From an uncultured bacterium (GTDB lineage: Bacteria > Cyanobacteriota > Vampirovibrionia > Gastranaerophilales > Gastranaerophilaceae): a DNA stretch of 58,067 nt. Made by a program: the position numbers and the translations under genes. Below are positions 44,757 through 53,853 of this stretch, piece after piece. The notes beneath the pieces are model-generated. The model was not told where the DNA came from. It did not search any database and worked only from the letters and a program-made list of their open reading frames with translations. The stretch spans positions 1 through 58,067 of the forward strand of contig CACXGY010000031.1 of NCBI GenBank assembly GCA_902767275.1. Reading direction: 5' to 3'. Position 1 is the first letter of the stretch, and every line of letters starts with the position of its first letter.

Positions 44757-45574
44757 GATATTTGAGCCGATATTACTCTGTCTATTCCGGCAAGATCCTT
44801 TTCAATAAGGATATTTATGTATCCGTTTTTTTCAAAAGATAATTTTACTTGTTCGGATTCGTTAATGCCAAGTTCAAAAACAATAAAACCGTTTTTATTA
44901 AGGTGGTTTTTACCTTGCTCAATAATTTTTTCATAAAACTCGCATCCTGTCGAGTCATTTGTATATAATGCGGTTTTAGGCTCAAATTGAACTTCTTTTT
45001 GTAAGGTTGTTCCCTTTGGTATGTATGGCGGATTTGAAATTATCATATCATATTTCTTATTATCCAACTTTTCAAATAAATCAGATTGTATAAATTCAAT
45101 CTTTTGAAACAGGTTCTCTGAATTTGTTTTTGCAATATTTAAGGCTTTTTCAGAAATATCAGTTGCAGTAACGCTGCATTTGCATCTTTCGGAAACCGTG
45201 CAAGCAATGCAGCCGCTTCCGGTACCAATATCGAGAATCGTTTTAAGACTGTTTTTGTTTATAATATTTATTGCGTTTGAAACAACTATCTCTGTTTCAT
45301 CCCTCGGGATTAAGACAGACGGGGTTACTTTATATAAATTACCCATAAAATATGCACTTCCGATTATATATTGAATCGGTTGTCTTGTTTTTGCTCTTAA
45401 TTCCGCTTTTTGCTTTACCACTTTCAACTTTTCGTAATCAAGGGGTTTACCCATAATAATATCTTTTGTACTATAATTACAAAAGTGTTCAATCAGCATT
45501 TTAACTTCTTTTGCAGATTCATTTGGTTCAATCCCCGCTGATACCAATATGGATACTATTTCCTGAATGTTCAT
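44753..45574 (-). CDS. prmC: Release factor glutamine methyltransferase PrmC
   Basis: PrmC methylates the Gln of the GGQ motif in peptide release factors using SAM. Motifs are ILDIGTGSGCIACT (SAM site) and NPPYIPKG (the NPPY active-site motif). An N-terminal helical domain recognises the release factor. Length (273) is typical. AGAGAG lies about 8 nt before ATG 45574, inside the end of the upstream 172-aa gene, giving an unusually long 47-nt overlap. Confidence 0.94.
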   Translation of the reverse strand: MNIQEIVSILVSAGIEPNESAKEVKMLIEHFCNYSTKDIIMGKPLDYEKLKVVKQKAELRAKTRQPIQYIIGSAYFMGNLYKVTPSVLIPRDETEIVVSNAINIINKNSLKTILDIGTGSGCIACTVSERCKCSVTATDISEKALNIAKTNSENLFQKIEFIQSDLFEKLDNKKYDMIISNPPYIPKGTTLQKEVQFEPKTALYTNDSTGCEFYEKIIEQGKNHLNKNGFIVFELGINESEQVKLSFEKNGYINILIEKDLAGIDRVISAQIS

Positions 45575-46046
45575 CTATTATTCTCTCTATCTCATTTCTC
45601 ATATCGAGTTTTGACATTTCCTCAATATTTTTCTTTTCTATATTATATTTTTTGCACAAACGTTCATAATAATAAAGTTGTTTTTTTGTGGGTGGTTCTT
45701 TTGACATTTTTACTTCTTGCAAAAATTTTCGTTTTTTCTTATCAAATTCTTTTTGTTTCTCTATTAACGGTGCTTGAGATTTTTTATAGTTATAATATTT
45801 TTTGCATGCTTTTAAATATTCTTTTGTTTCAGATATAAATGAATCTTCATACAGATAACTTTTAAGAAAAGGAAATCTCGAGGCATTTATCTTTAAATAG
45901 TATTCCTGTTCATCTGAAAATTCGTTATAAATTTCATCAATTGATAAATCAAGATGTTGCTTAACAAAAGAACGCAGAAAAGTACATACCATACTTTTCT
46001 GCGTTTTATCAAAATAGTTATATATTCTTTGTTTTGTTGAATACAA
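45528..46046 (-). CDS. Uncharacterised basic protein (172 aa)
   Basis: Not recognised as a family. The protein is basic, helical and Tyr-rich (KYYNYKKSQ), with a C-terminal motif PPTKKQLYYYERLCKKY and MRNEIERII resembling short SAP-like or DUF-type DNA- or RNA-binding tails found in several bacterial proteins. The start is TTG at 46046 with AGGGGC about 6 nt upstream. It is in one operon with the 67-aa gene (8 nt gap) and prmC (47-nt overlap). Confidence 0.65.
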   Translation of the reverse strand: MYSTKQRIYNYFDKTQKSMVCTFLRSFVKQHLDLSIDEIYNEFSDEQEYYLKINASRFPFLKSYLYEDSFISETKEYLKACKKYYNYKKSQAPLIEKQKEFDKKKRKFLQEVKMSKEPPTKKQLYYYERLCKKYNIEKKNIEEMSKLDMRNEIERIIDEHSGNSIHIGISGD

Positions 46047-46054
46047 TTTTGCCC

Positions 46055-46258
46055 CTATTTTAAATTATCACGAATCATATCCTGAATCGTAAATTTTTTC
46101 TGTGAGTGTCTGAATGCATGTAATTTTGACAATAAATCACTTTTTACAGGATTTGATTGATATACTTTATCTTCAATAGGTTCAATGTTTTCCCTTGATG
46201 TTTCAACATCATAATTTTCGTTAACAATAAGTTTCATTTTCTCGCTCTCTTTTGTCAT
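46055..46258 (-). CDS. Small protein of unknown function (67 aa)
   Basis: Small, charged and soluble, with no known domain. AGAGG lies 5 nt before the ATG. The C-terminus is a likely helix (LLSKLHAFRHSQKKF). It is the first gene of the run 67-aa, 172-aa, prmC. Possible roles include a regulatory or antitoxin-like peptide, but nothing specific supports this. Confidence 0.5.
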   Translation of the reverse strand: MTKESEKMKLIVNENYDVETSRENIEPIEDKVYQSNPVKSDLLSKLHAFRHSQKKFTIQDMIRDNLK

Positions 46259-46513
46259 TTGTTCCTCTGTGTATATATAAAGTATATCCTTTGAAAAAAA
46301 TTGCTTTTTTTATATTCCTAATATTAAGTATTGTAACAAACTGAGAAAATCTGTCAAGGGGGTAAATGTTATAAATAGTGATGATAGATTGATGATTGAG
46401 TAAGTTTACAGATACTTATATAGCAAATAAATATTTCAAGTGTGTTATATAAGCAGGTATCAACAACGAATTTTGTTTATAAAAATAATATTATAAACAT
46501 TGAAAGGTAGAAA

Positions 46514-47152
46514 TTGAACATAAACTATAATAACAGAATAAAATATAAAAATTGTTATTTACCATGTAGAACAAATGTAACACAGCCATCTTTTAAAGGT
46601 GTTGAAACATTGACTCATACCAATATAGGTTCTTGTTTGGAAGGTTATGTAGGTAAGGTTTTTGTTAGGAAACCTTCTGGAGAAAAGGCTTTAGTGAATG
46701 TATTTAAAGAAAAATTGTGTACAAATTATGAGAATTATTCTATAAAAAACGACAGTAATGATGTGTTGGGCGAAATGGCAGTAGCAATAAATAAATACCA
46801 ATCAAATGAGTATTTGCCATGGATGGGAAATCCAAATCATGTATTTGTTTCTGAGTTGAGAAATTATTCTAATCCTAACACTCCTTACTATAAAAAAGGA
46901 CTTGATTATCATAAAGATATCGGAACAAGACTGCTTCAGATAGCACAACGGAGAAGCGATGAAGCACAATGCGAAGGTAATATAAAACTTATATCAAAAA
47001 ATGAATCAAAAGAATGGTATAAACGTGTTATCGGAATGACAGAAGAATTTCCGGAAGAACAAAATTTAAAATTTAAAATTCATAATCCTAATTCAATGGT
47101 TTTACCACCGCACGCAAAAGAACCTTTATCAAAGTTGCAGGGAGGTTTGTGA
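46514..47152 (+). CDS. GNAT-like protein with N-terminal SFKG motif (212 aa)
   Basis: Residues 24-29 hold QPSFKG. The C-terminal half resembles a GNAT fold: DIGTRLLQIAQRRSDE (acetyl-CoA loop), GNIKLISKNESKEWYKRVIGM. It starts at TTG 46514 with GAAAGG about 6 nt upstream. There is no signal peptide. It abuts the convergent rlmH stop with no space. A related GNAT-like protein is at 39416. Substrate is unknown. Confidence 0.6.
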   Translation: MNINYNNRIKYKNCYLPCRTNVTQPSFKGVETLTHTNIGSCLEGYVGKVFVRKPSGEKALVNVFKEKLCTNYENYSIKNDSNDVLGEMAVAINKYQSNEYLPWMGNPNHVFVSELRNYSNPNTPYYKKGLDYHKDIGTRLLQIAQRRSDEAQCEGNIKLISKNESKEWYKRVIGMTEEFPEEQNLKFKIHNPNSMVLPPHAKEPLSKLQGGL

Positions 47153-47623
47153 TTATTTATGATAGGTTTCGTTATTTAGAATTTTAAAAGCACGATAAAT
47201 TTGTTCGATTAGAATAAGCCTTGTAAATTGATGCAAAAAGGTCATTTTTGATAAACTTAACTTGAAGTTTGCACGGTTTGATACAATATTTGATAGACCG
47301 CATGAAGAACCTATTACAAAGACAATTTCTGATTGTCCTGAGTTTGTTATTTCAAATAGTTTTTGAGCAAGATCTTCGGAAGAAAGTTGCTTCCCCTTTA
47401 TTTCCATTGTAATAACAAAATCTGAAGGTTTTATTAGCGATAAAATTTTTTCGCCTTCTTGTTTTAATATTTTTTCTGTGAGATTTTCATCTTTTATTTC
47501 AATTGGTTGAAGTTCGATGATTTCAATATTTGTGTAAGGGGTAAGCCGTTTTTTAAATTCATTAATCCCCTCTTTTAGAAATTTTTCTTTGATTTTTCCA
47601 AGAGCAATAATTTTAATTTTCAT
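47153..47623 (-). CDS. rlmH: 23S rRNA (pseudouridine(1915)-N3)-methyltransferase RlmH
   Basis: RlmH methylates pseudouridine 1915 in helix 69 of 23S rRNA after 70S assembly. Motifs are IKIIALGKIKEKFLKEGINEF at the start, FVIGSSCGLSN in the middle and LSLSKMTFLHQFTRLILIEQIYRA near the end (listed as residues about 115-145). At 156 residues the length is normal. It overlaps mscS by 11 nt. Confidence 0.95.
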   Translation of the reverse strand: MKIKIIALGKIKEKFLKEGINEFKKRLTPYTNIEIIELQPIEIKDENLTEKILKQEGEKILSLIKPSDFVITMEIKGKQLSSEDLAQKLFEITNSGQSEIVFVIGSSCGLSNIVSNRANFKLSLSKMTFLHQFTRLILIEQIYRAFKILNNETYHK

Positions 47624-48452
47624 CTTTTCTCATATAAAGCGTTCTTGATGGGAATGCAAAATTTATTCCGTTTTCTCTAAACCTTTTTAATACTGTTTTA
47701 TAAACTCTATCTTTTATTTCCAGATAGTACATCCAGTAATTTGTTTTAGTATTGGCAATAAGTTGCAATTTAATGGAACTGTCAGCAAGTCCGGATACCA
47801 TTGCTATATGACCATTCTGAATATCGTCATCATTATTGCAAATATCGTGTAAAATATCCAGTGCTTCTTGAATTTTTTCGTCAGTTGTATCGTATTCAAT
47901 GTCAAATGTTTCAATCAATCTGAAGAATTCGGAGTTACTTCTGTTTTGCACTATTGTATCTGCTGTAATATTATTAGGAATAGTTATCAAAATATTGTTT
48001 ATTGTTCTGATTTTAGTAGAGCGGAAATTAACGCTTTCTACTATCCCTTCAACTCCGTTAATAATAACGTAATCGCCTATTTTATACACTTTATCAGTCA
48101 TTATAAGAATTGAACCGAGAATGCTTGACAGCATTTCTTTCGCTGCAAAACCAATTGCTAAACCTGTAATTCCTAGCCCTGTCATTACTGCAGTTAAAGA
48201 GTATCCTCTACATTGCATAAAAGATCCGATGATACACAATATAACAATTATTTTAACGATTTTTGTCATTAATAGTAATAAATGTAACAACGACGAGTTA
48301 TCAGAACTCTTATATATTTTTTTCTTAATATTATTAGATGCATTATTAATAAGTGCCATTAATATACTCAAAACGGCAAGATGTATTATTATTTGTATAA
48401 TCAAATCAAGGTTATTTTTAAAAAATAATTCAATATGTGTAAATAATAACAT
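47613..48452 (-). CDS. mscS: MscS-type mechanosensitive ion channel
   Basis: This small-conductance channel relieves osmotic downshock. Three hydrophobic segments occur in the first 110 residues. The pore-lining helix LGITGLAIGFAAKEMLSSILGS (about residues 92-113) has the Gly/Ala pattern of MscS, and the following GDYVIINGVEGIVESVNFRSTKIRT is the classic soluble beta-domain. Length is 279. It overlaps the start of rlmH. Confidence 0.92.
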   Translation of the reverse strand: MLLFTHIELFFKNNLDLIIQIIIHLAVLSILMALINNASNNIKKKIYKSSDNSSLLHLLLLMTKIVKIIVILCIIGSFMQCRGYSLTAVMTGLGITGLAIGFAAKEMLSSILGSILIMTDKVYKIGDYVIINGVEGIVESVNFRSTKIRTINNILITIPNNITADTIVQNRSNSEFFRLIETFDIEYDTTDEKIQEALDILHDICNNDDDIQNGHIAMVSGLADSSIKLQLIANTKTNYWMYYLEIKDRVYKTVLKRFRENGINFAFPSRTLYMRKDEN

Positions 48453-48583
48453 TTTATTTTCTCCGAATGTATATTAAATAATAACATAAAGAATGTAAAT
48501 AAATGTAACAAATAAATAAATATTGAAATCAAAGAAATAAAATATACTTTATATTTGTATAGTAAAAACGTGAGGTGTAATAT

Positions 48584-50173
48584 ATGGCAGAGAGCAATTC
48601 TTTAGATGCATTATTTGCAAAAGGTAAAAACTATACCGGCGAACAATTTGTTGATCAATATAACAAGTTAAAAGAAGCGGAAAAAGACAAAGAAAATGCT
48701 TCATCAATTTTTAAGGCAGGCGGGGATTTTGCCGTAACAGCAATGTACAATACGTTAGATACTAATCACGATAATAAATTAGACGATAGTGAACTTGAAG
48801 TATTAAGAAAATTCGATACAACAGACGGCGAAAATGTTTTGTCAGATGCTGATATAAAAGTATTGTTAGATAAAACTATGAAAGATTTAAGTATCGGAGA
48901 TGGTAAGAAAACTCCTGAAGAACAGTATAAAGATGCGATATCAGGAGATAAATTATCTCAATATGCAAAAGACGGAGAAACTTCCAGTGAAACATATACC
49001 CGAGTATTAAGTAATCAGATTGAAGCAATAATGCAATTAATGGAAATGCGTGAAAATGATGCAAAATCAAAGATTCAAGGTTATCAAAATCAATTAGACA
49101 ATTTAATAAAAGATAAATCTAACCTTTCTATAGAAGAAAAAACTCAATATGCAAATACTTCTCAAGAAATAAAGGATAAGACAAAAGATTTAGAAGCAAA
49201 GCAAAAAGAATTAAAAGAAAAACAAGAAGAAATAGAACTGGATAAAGCCGAGATTGCTCAATTACAAGCAAATCGTAAAGATGGCGATGATACAGATGCA
49301 AAAATAGCAAGGTTACAAAACCGTATTGAAGGTTTGTCATCTTCTTGTGAAGGTTTGCAAAAAGATATATCGAACTTAACTTCGAAAATTTCAAATCTTC
49401 AATCCTCTCAGCAACGACTTGTTGATAAAGCAAAGAGAGAATCGTCTTCAATATCAGGAAAAATTGATGAAGTAAAACAATCAATTGAACGTGAAAAAAC
49501 AGCATTACAAACTGATACAGACAGATATAAGGTACAATTGAACGGATTACAATCTGCACAAGATTATGCGGTACAACAAGTTGCATCATCGTATACAGAT
49601 AATGTCGATTATACTGAATTTGAAGGCGACGGAAAAGCACTGCAAGATTTGTGGAAGAAAAAATGGACAAAAGAACTCGGAGCATCAAAAGCAGATGCAA
49701 AAATAAAAGAACTCGGAGGCGAAGCATTCTTCACAAAAGTATGTGCTATTGCTAAAGAAATAAATTGTAACGCAAATGAACTAATGGGTGTTATGAATTC
49801 AGAAAGCGGTGTAACAACCCGTGCTAAAAATTTCCACGGAGGAGCAACCGGTTTAATTCAATTTATGCCTGCGACAGCAAAAGCACTTGGAACAACAACT
49901 TCCGCTTTGAATAATATGGGTGCATTAGAACAACTTGATTGGGTTAGAAAATTCTATCAATCTAATTTGAAGATGGTAGGGTTTAAATCCGGAGAAAAAC
50001 TTGATGCAGGAACATTGTACACTTTAACATTCTTACCGGCTTATGCAAGACGAGAAGTATTGACTCAAAAAGGTCATAAATTCTACACATATAATGCAGG
50101 TTTGGATCTGAATAACGATGGTCAAATCACTAAAACTGACTTAGCAAATCGTGTTCATTCTAAAATGGCGTAG
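48584..50173 (+). CDS. EF-hand / coiled-coil / lytic transglycosylase protein
   Basis: A modular 529-residue protein. Residues about 65-80 are an EF-hand loop (DTNHDNKLDDSE). A long coiled coil, rich in Gln, Lys and Glu, runs from about 150 to 330. The C-terminal part is a lytic transglycosylase (SLT-type) domain: NSESG with likely catalytic Glu 407, and GATGLIQFMPATAKALG. A second Ca-binding loop (DLNNDGQITKTD) ends the protein. No signal peptide is visible, so it may leave the cell by a non-Sec route or act in a phage-like or type III-like setting. GAGGTG precedes the ATG. Confidence 0.8.
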   Translation: MAESNSLDALFAKGKNYTGEQFVDQYNKLKEAEKDKENASSIFKAGGDFAVTAMYNTLDTNHDNKLDDSELEVLRKFDTTDGENVLSDADIKVLLDKTMKDLSIGDGKKTPEEQYKDAISGDKLSQYAKDGETSSETYTRVLSNQIEAIMQLMEMRENDAKSKIQGYQNQLDNLIKDKSNLSIEEKTQYANTSQEIKDKTKDLEAKQKELKEKQEEIELDKAEIAQLQANRKDGDDTDAKIARLQNRIEGLSSSCEGLQKDISNLTSKISNLQSSQQRLVDKAKRESSSISGKIDEVKQSIEREKTALQTDTDRYKVQLNGLQSAQDYAVQQVASSYTDNVDYTEFEGDGKALQDLWKKKWTKELGASKADAKIKELGGEAFFTKVCAIAKEINCNANELMGVMNSESGVTTRAKNFHGGATGLIQFMPATAKALGTTTSALNNMGALEQLDWVRKFYQSNLKMVGFKSGEKLDAGTLYTLTFLPAYARREVLTQKGHKFYTYNAGLDLNNDGQITKTDLANRVHSKMA

Positions 50174-50176
50174 TTA

Positions 50177-50809
50177 CTATAAATCAGTAATATCTGATTC
50201 GTTAATATAATCAATCATTGTTTTAGACTCTCCCCATACAAGGTCGAGAGTCTTTGCAATTGTTAAATTTTGAACGTTTTCACGTGCTATTCTGTATGCT
50301 TGAGGTTCTGTTTCACACAGTTTTATTCCATTTTTTTCTTCAATAAGTTGTCCTTTTTCTTTGTCATATACTTGCGAATAATTAAGCCCTAATTCTTGAC
50401 AAAACGGCATTGTCAGCCTGCCGTCATTGTGTTCGCATAACAGTCCGAAGGTTCTGCAAATTATTCCTCTGTATTTGTATACAGAACACTTGTTATTTAT
50501 TAAAAAGGGGCAAGTGTACATAAATTGTTCGTTATAATTTTTTGACATTTTTTCATTGATATTTGCGATATTAAAAAGAATAATTGATTTTTCATCGTTA
50601 TTAAGTTTCTTATATCCTTCCAGAAGATAATCAAATTCAAGTTTTGAAAAAGGATATTCTCCTCTTTCGCAACAAAAAGAACAACCTTCTTTGCATTTTA
50701 TAAACTCTTTTTGCCCTTCAAACATTTTGTCTAATTCTTTTTGAAAGGTGTGTAAAAATATTTCATATCTTTTTTTTAAATCAAATTCTGCCATAAGTTT
50801 ATTTTTCAA
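50177..50809 (-). CDS. YkgJ-type cysteine cluster protein
   Basis: The CKEGCSFCCERGEYPF and CPFLINNKCSVYKYRGIICRTFG motifs match the YkgJ / Fe-S binding zinc/iron-chelating family (UPF0153). Such proteins bind a metal cluster, but the function is unknown. Length is 210. It overlaps rsmG by 11 nt and ends 4 nt from the convergent transglycosylase gene. Confidence 0.85.
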   Translation of the reverse strand: MKNKLMAEFDLKKRYEIFLHTFQKELDKMFEGQKEFIKCKEGCSFCCERGEYPFSKLEFDYLLEGYKKLNNDEKSIILFNIANINEKMSKNYNEQFMYTCPFLINNKCSVYKYRGIICRTFGLLCEHNDGRLTMPFCQELGLNYSQVYDKEKGQLIEEKNGIKLCETEPQAYRIARENVQNLTIAKTLDLVWGESKTMIDYINESDITDL

Positions 50810-51401
50810 ATATCACGAGATTTCTTGTATAAGGTTCTTTCAGAGGAAGATTATATTCAATAAAAGGTTTAATTTTCAAATGGTGTTTTCTAATAGTATT
50901 AATTGCTTCATCAATTTCTTCATTAGCGGATTTTGACTTATATAGTAAAATAAATCCGTTATCATTTAAAAGAGGAACAGCATATTCTATTAGTTTTTCA
51001 ATCTTTCCGACGGCACGGCTTGTTATTAAATCATATTTTTGATTTTTAATATTTTCAACTCTGTCGTTAATAAGGGTTAAATTTGTAAGATTGAGATTTT
51101 CAGAAATAGTTTGAACGGCTCTTATTTTTTTACCGATACTGTCAATTGCAGTGACTTTTATTTTAGGGTATTCAATGGCAATAGGCACTGAGGGAAAACC
51201 GCCTCCAGTTCCTATATCTAAAATATTTTCGGGTATAAAATTATAAGTATCAAAAAATAATTTTATGCTAAGTGAGTCATAAATATGTTTTTCATATAAA
51301 AATTGTTCTTCATTTTTTGATATTAAATTTAGTTTAGAATTGAGTTCTAAAAATATTTTTTTATATTCGGAGAAGTCATTTGTAATATTTATTTTATTCA
51401 T
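50799..51401 (-). CDS. rsmG: 16S rRNA (guanine(527)-N7)-methyltransferase RsmG
   Basis: RsmG methylates G527 in 16S rRNA with SAM, in the 530 loop. The SAM motif ILDIGTGGGFPSVPIAI and a later LITSRAVGKIEKLIEYAVPLL are diagnostic. Start ATG 51401 overlaps the end of the NTPase-TPR gene by 8 nt; the open frame to 51458 would overlap further and has no ribosome site. Length is 200. Confidence 0.93.
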   Translation of the reverse strand: MNKINITNDFSEYKKIFLELNSKLNLISKNEEQFLYEKHIYDSLSIKLFFDTYNFIPENILDIGTGGGFPSVPIAIEYPKIKVTAIDSIGKKIRAVQTISENLNLTNLTLINDRVENIKNQKYDLITSRAVGKIEKLIEYAVPLLNDNGFILLYKSKSANEEIDEAINTIRKHHLKIKPFIEYNLPLKEPYTRNLVIFEK

Positions 51402-53640
51402 AATCAGGCACCAATTCTTCAAATTTTTCTTTCCCAAGTCTTGCCCTAATGTCTTCAAGTCTTGATTTAACCATTTTTAAATTATATTCACTTAAATCTT
51501 CTTTATCCATTTTGTATAATTCAAGATACTCTGTTAATGCTTTTTCAGGCTCAGGGTAATCATAGTATACATCGCCCAGTTTTATTGTTGAGTCAACAAT
51601 AGCATTGAAGTCTTGAGTTTTTAGAGCGTGTTGTTTAGATTCAAGAGCCATTTTCAAAAGATTTTCTTTATCTTTTTTATCACTGAGTTCTATAAGTTTA
51701 CTCAGAGAATAATACATTCCGTAATCGTTGTCGTTTTCTTTATCAGAAACATAAGCCTTTTCAAAACATTCTTTTGCTTCTTCAAAAAGTTCATTATCAT
51801 AGAATAAATCTGCAAGATTTGAGTATGCTAATGCTCTATATTTACTTTTTTCATCATTTATTTCAATACACTTTTGATAAAATTCTATGGCATTATTTAT
51901 ATCATTTGTTTCATCAGATAAAATTGCGTATTTAAAAAACAATTCAAGTTTGACTGATTTTTCGGTTTTGTCGTCAATAAATTTTATTCCGTCTTTATAA
52001 TATTGCAATGCGAGTTCTTTGTTTGATGCAGTGAGAGCAATGTTCCCCAGAAGAATATAACTTTGCGACAGAACAGAATTGTTTTTAGATGTATTTGTAA
52101 GTGATTTCAAGATTTTTATTGAATCAATAATTCTGTAACTTAAGTAATAAATATTTGCTTTTTCATATTGAACCATATCTATGCTATCTTGTTTCCCAAG
52201 AATTTTAAAATGGTTTTCCAGAACTTCATAGTAGTAAAGTGCGTATTGCCATTTATTTAGTTTAGCGTAAGTTTGAGCGAGCATTCCATAAACGGTATAT
52301 AGCATATTAGAGCCGAGAAGTTCTTCCTTCTTAGATAGAACTGCTGTTAGAACTTCAATAGTACTAATATAGTCAAATGTGTTAAAAAATTCGATGGCTT
52401 TATTAACGAGTTCATTTGTTGAAAGATTTTCCAAGTCAAGTTTTACGTTTTTTTCTTCGGTAGTTTCTTGTTGCGTATTAGAGTCTTGAGAGTTGGTTGC
52501 GACTTCCTGTTCAGGAGTGATGTCAACTCCGGAATAATGAGCGATGAGTGCTTGCAGAGAAGGTCTGGAGATTAAAAAATCTCTTTCTTCAGGCGGAAGT
52601 TCTGCTTGTTTTTCGTAATAACTGACAAGACGTTTATTAGATATTTCATCTCCTATTGATTCTTCGAGTTGTGATTTTAAAAATTCCGAAGGATAGTATA
52701 AATCTCCTTTTTTGTTAATATAAAAATTTTCGCTTAATGTTTTAAGTATGACTTCAGGATAACTGCCTATTGTTTGTAAAATCTTTAAATTAAGTCCATG
52801 ATGAAGTTTTACAAACAAGTTAAACGCTGATTTTGTTGTACCTACAATCAATCTGTAATATGTTTTAGACAGAAAATCATCAAATTTTAATCCTGAATTG
52901 GTGTATTGAACAATAAAATCATTCATTGATAATTCTTGATTAATCATAATTTTTACTGCGATACAAACGCTGAAAAAATACCCTCTGGATAGTCTGTATA
53001 ACTGATCGAGCATTGCAGGAGTAACTTTTATTCCGTAATCACGTAAATATGTTTCAAAAATTTCTTTTGAAAGTGCTTTAATCATTACTTTTGTATATTT
53101 TATATTTTCAGGAATAAGTTCAGTATCGAAAACGGTAGCAGTGAGTAATGATTTAATATTATCTCTTTGTGCCAGATTGAGGATATAGTTTACAACATCC
53201 GTTCTATTATCTTCTTTAATGGAATCAAAATTGTATAGTACCGGAATAAAATTCAAATCTAACTTAGAGAATATATAATCAATTTTATCATTTATATTAG
53301 TAATAGCATCTAATTCAGAAGTATCTTTAATAGAAGTTTTTTGTTTAAGAGTTTTGAAAAAACTAAGATGAATATCATCGAGTTTGGTTGATTCTGTACA
53401 AACAAATCTTAAAATAACAGACCCTTTATCAAGATAAGAAAGAGTGTGTTCTGCTACTTGTTTTTTCCCGACACCGGCAAATCCGCTCAGAATTAAAATT
53501 TTGTTATCCCCTTGAAAAAAAGTAAACGCTTTTTTTAATCCGCTATCGTTGTTTTTTAAAACATGCCCGTTAATTTCTTTTGAAGCAATAGTGGAAAAGT
53601 CTTCGTAGTTTGCCGTTGCTGTTAAAAAAGTTTTACCCAT
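51394..53640 (-). CDS. STAND-like NTPase with C-terminal TPR repeats (748 aa)
   Basis: The N-terminal region has a P-loop GFAGVGKK (residues 53-60) and a Walker B-like strand (FIPVLYNFDS) within an AAA/STAND-type ATPase core that also shows winged-helix-like segments (residues about 190-340). A low-complexity linker (about 385-405) leads to at least seven TPR repeats (about 410-740). The layout is like signal-transduction ATPases that sense or assemble. No membrane helix is seen. It overlaps rsmG by 8 nt, an unusual neighbour; no target can be named. Confidence 0.78.
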   Translation of the reverse strand: MGKTFLTATANYEDFSTIASKEINGHVLKNNDSGLKKAFTFFQGDNKILILSGFAGVGKKQVAEHTLSYLDKGSVILRFVCTESTKLDDIHLSFFKTLKQKTSIKDTSELDAITNINDKIDYIFSKLDLNFIPVLYNFDSIKEDNRTDVVNYILNLAQRDNIKSLLTATVFDTELIPENIKYTKVMIKALSKEIFETYLRDYGIKVTPAMLDQLYRLSRGYFFSVCIAVKIMINQELSMNDFIVQYTNSGLKFDDFLSKTYYRLIVGTTKSAFNLFVKLHHGLNLKILQTIGSYPEVILKTLSENFYINKKGDLYYPSEFLKSQLEESIGDEISNKRLVSYYEKQAELPPEERDFLISRPSLQALIAHYSGVDITPEQEVATNSQDSNTQQETTEEKNVKLDLENLSTNELVNKAIEFFNTFDYISTIEVLTAVLSKKEELLGSNMLYTVYGMLAQTYAKLNKWQYALYYYEVLENHFKILGKQDSIDMVQYEKANIYYLSYRIIDSIKILKSLTNTSKNNSVLSQSYILLGNIALTASNKELALQYYKDGIKFIDDKTEKSVKLELFFKYAILSDETNDINNAIEFYQKCIEINDEKSKYRALAYSNLADLFYDNELFEEAKECFEKAYVSDKENDNDYGMYYSLSKLIELSDKKDKENLLKMALESKQHALKTQDFNAIVDSTIKLGDVYYDYPEPEKALTEYLELYKMDKEDLSEYNLKMVKSRLEDIRARLGKEKFEELVPDYE

Positions 53641-53748
53641 AACATGATAATTTTATATTCATTAAGTCATTTTTGCAAATAAATGTTACCTGTTTGCATT
53701 AAGAGGGTTTTGATAGTAGAATAATATAAAAGACTTGGGGAGTGAAGT

Positions 53749-53853
53749 ATGGATTTTTTTAGAAGAAATCAAAAAGCAATCATATTTATAATAGCAGTTA
53801 CATTTATAGCATGGACTGTAGGTTTAATGTTATTGCCGGCATTGGTGAAATAG
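53749..53853 (+). CDS. 34-aa single-pass membrane microprotein
   Basis: A short frame: a basic head (MDFFRRNQK), a hydrophobic helix of about 22 residues, and a short LPALVK tail. GGGGAG lies 6 nt before the ATG and the stop TAG is directly followed by the ATG of the EnvC-like gene, so it is translationally coupled. The head resembles the membrane anchor of PpiD/SurA-type folding factors, but no catalytic part follows. It is below the size of most automated gene calls. Confidence 0.65.
   Translation: MDFFRRNQKAIIFIIAVTFIAWTVGLMLLPALVK

Noticed and set aside
49128-49727. Minus-strand 199-codon open frame
   Set aside because: It is the antisense shadow of the Gln/Lys-rich coiled coil of the transglycosylase gene and has a Leu/Val/Tyr-heavy artificial composition.
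51402-51458. Upstream extension of rsmG to 51458
   Set aside because: It would overlap the NTPase-TPR gene by about 65 nt and lacks a ribosome site; ATG 51401 gives normal RsmG length.
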